Assembly: GCA_900544135.1 (NCBI GenBank)
Contig: UQTU01000022.1
Coordinates: 1-27,156, forward strand
Length of the DNA stretch: 27,156 nt
Direction of reading: 5' to 3'
Source of the DNA: an uncultured Collinsella sp.
GTDB taxonomy: Bacteria > Actinomycetota > Coriobacteriia > Coriobacteriales > Coriobacteriaceae
The stretch's first letter is position 1. Each line of letters begins with the position of its first letter. Position numbers and translations under genes: made by a program. A model generated the notes under the pieces. That model was not told where the DNA came from and did not search any database. It was given only the letters and a program-made list of their open reading frames with translations. This document shows positions 22,434 to 27,156 of the stretch, in pieces.

Positions 22434-22926
22434 CTTGTACAGCCTTATCTATCAAATGGGAAAGCTCAATCGCGCGCTCGCCGTGTGCCTCGAGCGTTAT
22501 CGTTCGCACGTCGCTGTCGTCCTCATCGCGCTTAAGCGTCACCGAAAGATACTCATCTGTCAGTTCATCCTGAAACTGCTCGCCCCACTCCAACAGACAG
22601 GCACCCTCATAGCCCAATACATCGAAAATGCCCGTATCCTCGAGCTCGTAAGCATGCTCCAGACGGTACAGGTCAAAGTGGAACAGCGGAATACGCCCCT
22701 GATCATGAACGGCCATGAGTGCGAATGTGGGGCTCGTGACCATATGGCCGTCGCCCAGACCACGCGAAACGCCCTTGGTAAAGTGGGTTTTGCCCACCCC
22801 GAGGCCGCCGGTCAAGATCAGCACATCACCATCTGCCAGGCACGGCGCAACCAGCTCGCCAAAATGCTCTGTATCGGCAGAGCAGGCCGTTTTATAAATA
22901 CCTACCCCCAGGCGCTCCAGGGACAT
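22420..22926 (-). CDS. tsaE: TsaE, ATPase of the t6A tRNA-modification complex
   Basis: 168 residues with P-loop GGLGVGKT (40-47), the SPTF motif and FHFDLYRL, all typical of TsaE. It hydrolyses ATP to recycle the TsaB-TsaD complex in t6A37 synthesis. A strong AAGGAG ribosome site lies 5 nt before the ATG. It starts 12 nt after the uracil-DNA glycosylase stop and overlaps the TsaB-RimI-TsaD start by 14 nt, so the two partners are translationally coupled. Confidence 0.95.
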   Translation of the reverse strand: MSLERLGVGIYKTACSADTEHFGELVAPCLADGDVLILTGGLGVGKTHFTKGVSRGLGDGHMVTSPTFALMAVHDQGRIPLFHFDLYRLEHAYELEDTGIFDVLGYEGACLLEWGEQFQDELTDEYLSVTLKRDEDDSDVRTITLEAHGERAIELSHLIDKAVQDELA

Positions 22927-22938
22927 ATATGCTCCTTA

Positions 22939-23559
22939 TTATTCCGAGGCACCCTCTGGCGCGGGATGCCGCTCCAGATAGTCGCCCAGCATCTTAAAGT
23001 CTTCCTCCAGCAGCTCCTGCCACGCCGGATTACGCAGCGCCGCCGCCGGATGGAACGTGGGCATCACCACAAAATGCCCCATCTGATGGAACCTGCCGCG
23101 CAGCTTGGTGATGCCGATCTCGGTCTTAAGCACAAAGTGCGTCGCGGGGTTACCGAGCGTCACGATGATATCGGGCCAAATGCTTCGAATCTGCTCACGC
23201 AAAAACGGTGAGCAGGCCAGCACTTCCTCGGGCCGAGGGTTGCGATTTCCCGGTGGGCGACACTTAAGCACGTTGGCAATGTAGACGTCTTCGCGCTTGA
23301 GGCCAGCCAGCGACAGGATGCCGTTGAGATCTTCGCCCGCCGCCCCCACAAACGGTTCGCCTTGCAGATCCTCGTTACGCCCCGGCGCCTCGCCGATAAA
23401 CATGACGCGGGCGTGGGGGTTTCCCACGCCAAACACGATGTTACGGCGCGACTGATAGAGCTGGCAGAGATGGCAGTCGCCTAAAACAGCCTCAATCTCC
23501 TCAAGTGCGACCTCACGTGGCGCCTGGTGACTATGTCCGGGGATGTGCATGACGCCCAT
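22939..23559 (-). CDS. Uracil-DNA glycosylase, family 4 (Fe-S type)
   Basis: Removes uracil from DNA. At 206 residues it has the family-4 pattern: four cysteines at 29, 32, 100 and 116, able to hold a 4Fe-4S cluster, GEAPG at 56-60 and the HPA motif at 170-172. Start ATG 23559 is preceded by TAGGAG, which overlaps the alr stop codon. Only 8 nt separate it from alr, so it is co-transcribed in the acpS-tsaD operon. An internal ATG at residue 4 is a possible alternative start. Confidence 0.92.
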   Translation of the reverse strand: MGVMHIPGHSHQAPREVALEEIEAVLGDCHLCQLYQSRRNIVFGVGNPHARVMFIGEAPGRNEDLQGEPFVGAAGEDLNGILSLAGLKREDVYIANVLKCRPPGNRNPRPEEVLACSPFLREQIRSIWPDIIVTLGNPATHFVLKTEIGITKLRGRFHQMGHFVVMPTFHPAAALRNPAWQELLEEDFKMLGDYLERHPAPEGASE

Positions 23560-23567
23560 GGCGGCTC

Positions 23568-24713
23568 CTACACGTAGATCTTGTCGAGACGCATGCCAAA
23601 GCCGCAGGCGACCTCGTAGTTAATCGTGCCGCGCAGTCGGGCCATCTCGTCCATGGTGATCTCGGCATCGCCATCGCGGCCGACAATGATCATCTCGTCG
23701 CCATACTCGGCCTCGGGAATCTCATGCGCCGGATTGGACTGAATGGCGACCATAAACTGGTCCATGCAGATATTGCCAACCTGATGCACGCGCTCGCCGC
23801 GATACAGCACATCCATACGATTGGAAAGCGTACGCGATAGGCCATCGGCATAACCGATCGGCAGCGTGCAGATCTGAACGCGCGTACGCGGTACGCGGTA
23901 GGTAAAACCGTAGCCCACGCCCTCGCCCATCGCAGGGTGTGCCACGCGCGTCACGCGCGCATGGACGCTCATAACGGGATCAAGCTGCATCACGCGGCCA
24001 CTCAGCTCGCACGGCTGCATGCCATACAAGCCGACGCCGGCGCGAATCATATCAAAATGCATCGAGGGGTCGAGCATCGAGGACGGTGTGTTGGCGCAGT
24101 GCACGATACCGCACTCAAAGCCCGCATCCTTAATGGCCTGAACGGCCTCAGTAAAGCGCTGACACTGCAGTTTGTAGTCCCAGCCCGAAGGTTCATCGGC
24201 CGTGGCGAAGTGCGTAAATACGCCGTCGCACTGAATACCGCGATGGAAATTAATACCGCGGACAAAGTCGAGCACCTGCGTGTAATGTACGCCGATGCGG
24301 TTCATGCCCGTCTCGATGGCGAGATGATACTTGCCCACCTTGCCCGCCGCGACGGCACATTCGCCATACGCAAGAGCAAAGTCAGACGTATAGACCGAGG
24401 GCATGATATCAAACTCGAGCAACGTCGGAATGGCCTCGATAGGCGGCTCGCTTAGGATGAGGATGGGTTTCGTAATCCCGCCCTGTCGGAGCTCAACGCC
24501 CTCGTTAACCGTCGCCACGGCAAACATGTCGGCACCGGCCGAATACATGATCTTGGCGCACTCAACAGCTCCATGACCATAAGCATCGGCCTTGACCACG
24601 CAGCACAGGCGCTGACGTGGATTCAGCAAGTTCTTATAGGCCCTCGTGTTGCGACGGAGCGCCCCGCGGTCGATCTCGACCCAGGACCAGCGCGTCAAAT
24701 CGGCTTTATTCAT
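23568..24713 (-). CDS. alr: Alanine racemase
   Basis: PLP enzyme making D-alanine for peptidoglycan; cytoplasmic. 381 residues, usual length. Lys41 in VVKADAYGHG is the PLP lysine, and Tyr268 in GVGYGFTY is the probable opposite catalytic base. The substrate-carboxylate and dimer motifs (ETGMNRIGV, NICMDQFM) are visible. Its ATG lies 2 nt after the stop of the NAD(P)HX repair gene, with no strong ribosome site of its own, suggesting coupled translation. Confidence 0.96.
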   Translation of the reverse strand: MNKADLTRWSWVEIDRGALRRNTRAYKNLLNPRQRLCCVVKADAYGHGAVECAKIMYSAGADMFAVATVNEGVELRQGGITKPILILSEPPIEAIPTLLEFDIMPSVYTSDFALAYGECAVAAGKVGKYHLAIETGMNRIGVHYTQVLDFVRGINFHRGIQCDGVFTHFATADEPSGWDYKLQCQRFTEAVQAIKDAGFECGIVHCANTPSSMLDPSMHFDMIRAGVGLYGMQPCELSGRVMQLDPVMSVHARVTRVAHPAMGEGVGYGFTYRVPRTRVQICTLPIGYADGLSRTLSNRMDVLYRGERVHQVGNICMDQFMVAIQSNPAHEIPEAEYGDEMIIVGRDGDAEITMDEMARLRGTINYEVACGFGMRLDKIYV

Positions 24714-24715
24714 GA

Positions 24716-26332
24716 TTAGTCATCCGACCCTTCGTCCATGATTCCCAGATCTTCGAGCGCATCCTTTGCCGCCAGTTCCATGGCAGGACCGATCAAGTCG
24801 ATAAGATCGGTCGCGATGACGCTCTTCTCACCATACTCCGTCGCCGCGGCAAAACCGGCGTAGCTGTGAAGTGCGACGGCGTACGAATACAGCAACTCCC
24901 AACGATCCATCTCGTCGCGCATGGTGGCAAGCGTGCCGGCCAAAATACCCGCGAGAACATCACCCGAACCGGCAGTTGCCAGAGAAGCCGGACCCGAGAG
25001 CGGCAGCAGCACACGCTCAACGCCACAGATAGCCGTCGTCGGCCCCTTGGCAATGACCACCAGATTGTCGGAGCCTGCAGCCCAGACAACCTTCTGCGCG
25101 GCCGCAATCGCGGTACCAAGGTCGTTCACCTCGTCACCGGCAACCAGGCGCGAAAGCTCACGATAGTGCGGCGTCATAACCAACGGCTGCTCGCGACGAT
25201 ACATCTCGGGGTTACTATCAATACCGTCAATGGCAATCTTAGCAAGGCAGTTGAGTGCATCGGCGTCCAAAATTAGCGGTACATCAAGCTCGAGCAAGCC
25301 CGAAACCACCTGCATAGCGCCGGCAGACGTCGTCATACCGGGACCGCACAGCACGCAGCTGTACTTCTTTGCGATCTCGCACACCGTCATGCGCGCAGCG
25401 GCGCCAAAGGAGCCGCGGGAATCAGACGGAATAGCAAAGACCGGAATCGAAGGAAGTGCCATGCGAATGAGATTGGCGCAGGCGTCAGGAGCCGCGACTG
25501 CCACGTAACCAGCACCCGCGCGAGCTGCAGACTTGGCCGCCATAATGGCAGCACCAGGATATTGCGCAGATCCGGCGACAATAAGCACGGAGCCACGGGA
25601 ATACTTATCGATATTCGATGGTAGCGGAGCAAAGTAATCAACTAAGTCACCGGGCTCGACAATCTCGGCGGCGTGGTCGACATCATCGATGACCTCGTCA
25701 AGACGGTCGTAAAGATTGCCGCAGATCAAATCGCCAGCATACTCAGGGCCATCAGCGCTATACAGACCAATCTTGGGCGCAATCATCGTCACCGTGCGCT
25801 CGGCACGAATGCAGTCGTCATCAACAACGCCCGTCTCTGCATTCAGGCCCGAGGGGACATCAATGGATACGACACAATCGGCGCATTCATTGACCGTAGG
25901 AATCCAGATGGAGAACGGCGCACGCAGATTCCCGTGAAAACCGGTACCAAAAATGGCATCGACAACAACATCGGCCTTATCGATCAAAACCTCGAGTTCA
26001 TCACGCGAGGGGCCGACGCAAACGTGCACATCGCGGCCGGCAGTACGACGAGCAACATGACGTGCCAGAGCAGCAGGAATCTCATCCGGTTCAACCGGAG
26101 AAACGATATCCACGTCCACACCCTTATGGCTCAGGATATCGGCGGCAACCCAACCGTCGCCGCCATTATTACCAAAACCGACCAAAACGAGAACCCGATC
26201 GGGATTGAGCTTCAAGACCTCGTTAGCGGCAAACGCACCCGCTAGCTCCATAAGCTCGGCCTTCGAAGTCCCTTCGCGTTCGATGATATCCTCGAGACGA
26301 ACGACTTCTTCGGTACTCAAAACCGGTTTCAT
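24716..26332 (-). CDS. nnr: Bifunctional NAD(P)H-hydrate epimerase / ADP-dependent hydrate dehydratase
   Basis: Repairs damaged NADHX and NADPHX. 538 residues in two domains: YjeF-N epimerase (about 1-215) with GFGNNGGDGWVAA at 52-64 and DAIFGTGFHG; then a ribokinase-like dehydratase (about 230-525) with LDADALN and GSGDVLAG, catalytic Asp458. The usual TGGSGD reads TAGSGD here, a mild change. The ATG follows the acpS stop with no gap (TAGATG), and AGGAG lies 7 nt upstream. The pairing with alr and acpS is common in Gram-positives and supports the call. Confidence 0.95.
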   Translation of the reverse strand: MKPVLSTEEVVRLEDIIEREGTSKAELMELAGAFAANEVLKLNPDRVLVLVGFGNNGGDGWVAADILSHKGVDVDIVSPVEPDEIPAALARHVARRTAGRDVHVCVGPSRDELEVLIDKADVVVDAIFGTGFHGNLRAPFSIWIPTVNECADCVVSIDVPSGLNAETGVVDDDCIRAERTVTMIAPKIGLYSADGPEYAGDLICGNLYDRLDEVIDDVDHAAEIVEPGDLVDYFAPLPSNIDKYSRGSVLIVAGSAQYPGAAIMAAKSAARAGAGYVAVAAPDACANLIRMALPSIPVFAIPSDSRGSFGAAARMTVCEIAKKYSCVLCGPGMTTSAGAMQVVSGLLELDVPLILDADALNCLAKIAIDGIDSNPEMYRREQPLVMTPHYRELSRLVAGDEVNDLGTAIAAAQKVVWAAGSDNLVVIAKGPTTAICGVERVLLPLSGPASLATAGSGDVLAGILAGTLATMRDEMDRWELLYSYAVALHSYAGFAAATEYGEKSVIATDLIDLIGPAMELAAKDALEDLGIMDEGSDD

Positions 26333-26872
26333 CTATGCTCCTAGCGTATCTTGCGAAGCATCGCCCAGGTGCTCCGCCAATGCTGAATTCTGCAGCTGCT
26401 CGAGCTCATCTAATACAGAGCGAGCCTCTTTAAATGTCTGCGCAACGCGTTTCTTGGTACTCACCTTTTCCTCTTTTGGCTTAGGCCGAGCATCTTCGGT
26501 AATCGCGATGGCATTCGCAACGGCCAAGTCTCCCGTAAGCGTAATGGAAAGAGCGACCTCAACAACACCCAGTTCTTGAGCGATCTCGAGAGCACGGCCC
26601 GAAAGCAGCGCCTTCGGTTTGCCGAGTTTATCACGCGTAACCGAAACATCCTTGCGACCAACGCCTTGACTAAAACCCGTGCCGAGAGCTTTAAGTACCG
26701 CCTCGCGCGAAGCAAAGCGGCTGGCATAGTGAGCAGCGGGACGCGATGATGCATCACAATACGCACGCTCTTCTTCGGTAAACACACGCCGAGCAAACGA
26801 CGGCGTCTTTTCAAGAATTGATTTCATGCGGGAAATCTCGACGATATCAACGCCGATACCAGCTTCAGCCAT
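26333..26872 (-). CDS. acpS: Holo-[acyl-carrier-protein] synthase with C-terminal extension
   Basis: Transfers phosphopantetheine from CoA to apo-ACP. The start is set at ATG 26872 (179 residues) because GGAGGTGA lies just upstream of it; an earlier in-frame ATG at 26884 would lie before that site. Metal-binding Asp9 (GVDIVEI) and Glu57 (SREAVLKALG) are present. The core ends near residue 127. A Lys/Glu-rich, probably coiled tail of about 50 residues follows, where typical AcpS stops at about 120. The usual SISH motif reads SITLT. It is the first gene of a six-gene operon with its own promoter. Confidence 0.9.
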   Translation of the reverse strand: MAEAGIGVDIVEISRMKSILEKTPSFARRVFTEEERAYCDASSRPAAHYASRFASREAVLKALGTGFSQGVGRKDVSVTRDKLGKPKALLSGRALEIAQELGVVEVALSITLTGDLAVANAIAITEDARPKPKEEKVSTKKRVAQTFKEARSVLDELEQLQNSALAEHLGDASQDTLGA

Positions 26873-26901
26873 GTTCACCTCCATATCGCACAGACTAAGT
26901 T

Positions 26902-26931
26902 ATTGTAGCCCGTTCACAGAAGATGCGACAA
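26902..26931 (-). promoter_or_regulatory. Promoter of the acpS-nnr-alr-udg-tsaE-tsaD operon
   Basis: On the minus strand TTGTCG (26931-26926) and TACAAT (26907-26902) are 18 bp apart. Transcription would begin near 26895, about 23 nt before the acpS start codon. Confidence 0.7.
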
Positions 26932-26981
26932 ACGAGGGTTATAAAACACAGCTACTATGTGAGACAAAAGCCCGTAAACGC

Positions 26982-27013
26982 AAAAAAGGGGGAGGCCGCG
27001 AGGCCTCCCCCTT
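26982..27013 (-). terminator. Terminator of the ribosomal RNA operon
   Basis: A perfect 12-bp stem pairs 27002-27013 with 26986-26997 around a GCGA loop. It is followed on the minus strand by T at 26987-26982. It lies about 40 nt after the 5S rRNA. Confidence 0.92.
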
Positions 27014-27051
27014 CTTCAAGTCATCCGACGGCTCGGTGCCGTCCACCGGTC

Positions 27052-27156
27052 AGCGGCGCCCTGGCCTCCCACGGGCTGGCCCCGCAGTACTCTCGGCGCG
27101 ATGGGGCTTAGCTTCCGGGTTCGGAACGGGACCGGGCGTGCCCCCCATGCTCTGGC
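27052..27156 (-). rRNA. rrf: 5S ribosomal RNA, 5' end cut by window edge
   Basis: The complement contains the conserved 5S segments CCCGGTCCCGTTCCGAACCC, GGAAGCTAAGCCCC and GTACTGCGGGG, then GTGGGAG. About 105 of the expected 115-118 nt are visible; the first roughly 10 nt lie beyond the window. The 3' end is estimated by the GCGCCGC strand that should pair with the missing 5' end, and is uncertain by a few bases. Confidence 0.93.

Overview
This 27,156-base window is GC-rich and densely coded. It reads as a chromosomal segment of a Gram-positive actinobacterium, most like the Coriobacteriia (Collinsella and relatives). That placement is inference. It rests on codon and base bias, a sugar-fermenting gene set (maltodextrin ABC importer, 4-alpha-glucanotransferase, glycogen phosphorylase, alpha-glucoside-type PTS) and the style of the 5S rRNA. 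No phage, plasmid, CRISPR array or complete insertion sequence is visible.

Left third (1-12.3 kb): alpha-glucan use. malQ (cut by the window edge) and glgP run rightward and each is followed by a clear terminator. Converging on them is a leftward ABC importer operon in the order binding lipoprotein (MalE-type), two permeases (MalF/MalG-type) and an MsmX/UgpC-type ATPase. It has intercistronic hairpins after the first and third genes. Upstream lies a leftward GntR/UTRA regulator. Divergent from it is an 816-residue protein joining an alpha-glucoside-type PTS EIIC and EIIB to a C-terminal Cof-type HAD phosphatase. A TTGTTT(A/G)AAC box occurs in the regions upstream of the ABC operon and of the gntR/PTS pair, so one regulator may control both import routes. 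The fusion suggests import-phosphorylation followed by dephosphorylation, which would feed free sugar to MalQ and GlgP.

Middle (12.4-20.0 kb): a polyprenyl diphosphate synthase, a cytoplasmic-looking double peptidoglycan-binding-domain protein, tRNA-Gln(TTG), a repeat whose ends copy the tRNA T-arm, a 723-residue protein with a JetD/Toprim-like C-terminal domain but no jetABC neighbours, and cstA. The cstA gene has a well-formed promoter and a roughly 235-nt leader. The leader holds a short reading frame ending in Leu/Ile/Val codons, mutually exclusive hairpins and an intrinsic terminator, which together look like a classical attenuator. Three copies of a long hairpin repeat (two with an identical 67-nt core, and arms that differ between copies yet stay complementary) sit right after the JetD-like gene and in the cstA-tsaD gap.

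Right third (20.0-27.2 kb): a tight leftward operon from one good promoter: acpS, bifunctional nnr (NAD(P)HX repair), alr, family-4 uracil-DNA glycosylase, tsaE, and a single gene fusing TsaB, RimI and TsaD. Most of the enzyme set for the later step of t6A37 tRNA modification is thus packed into two overlapping genes. The window ends inside a leftward 5S rRNA gene, whose terminator lies just upstream of the acpS promoter.
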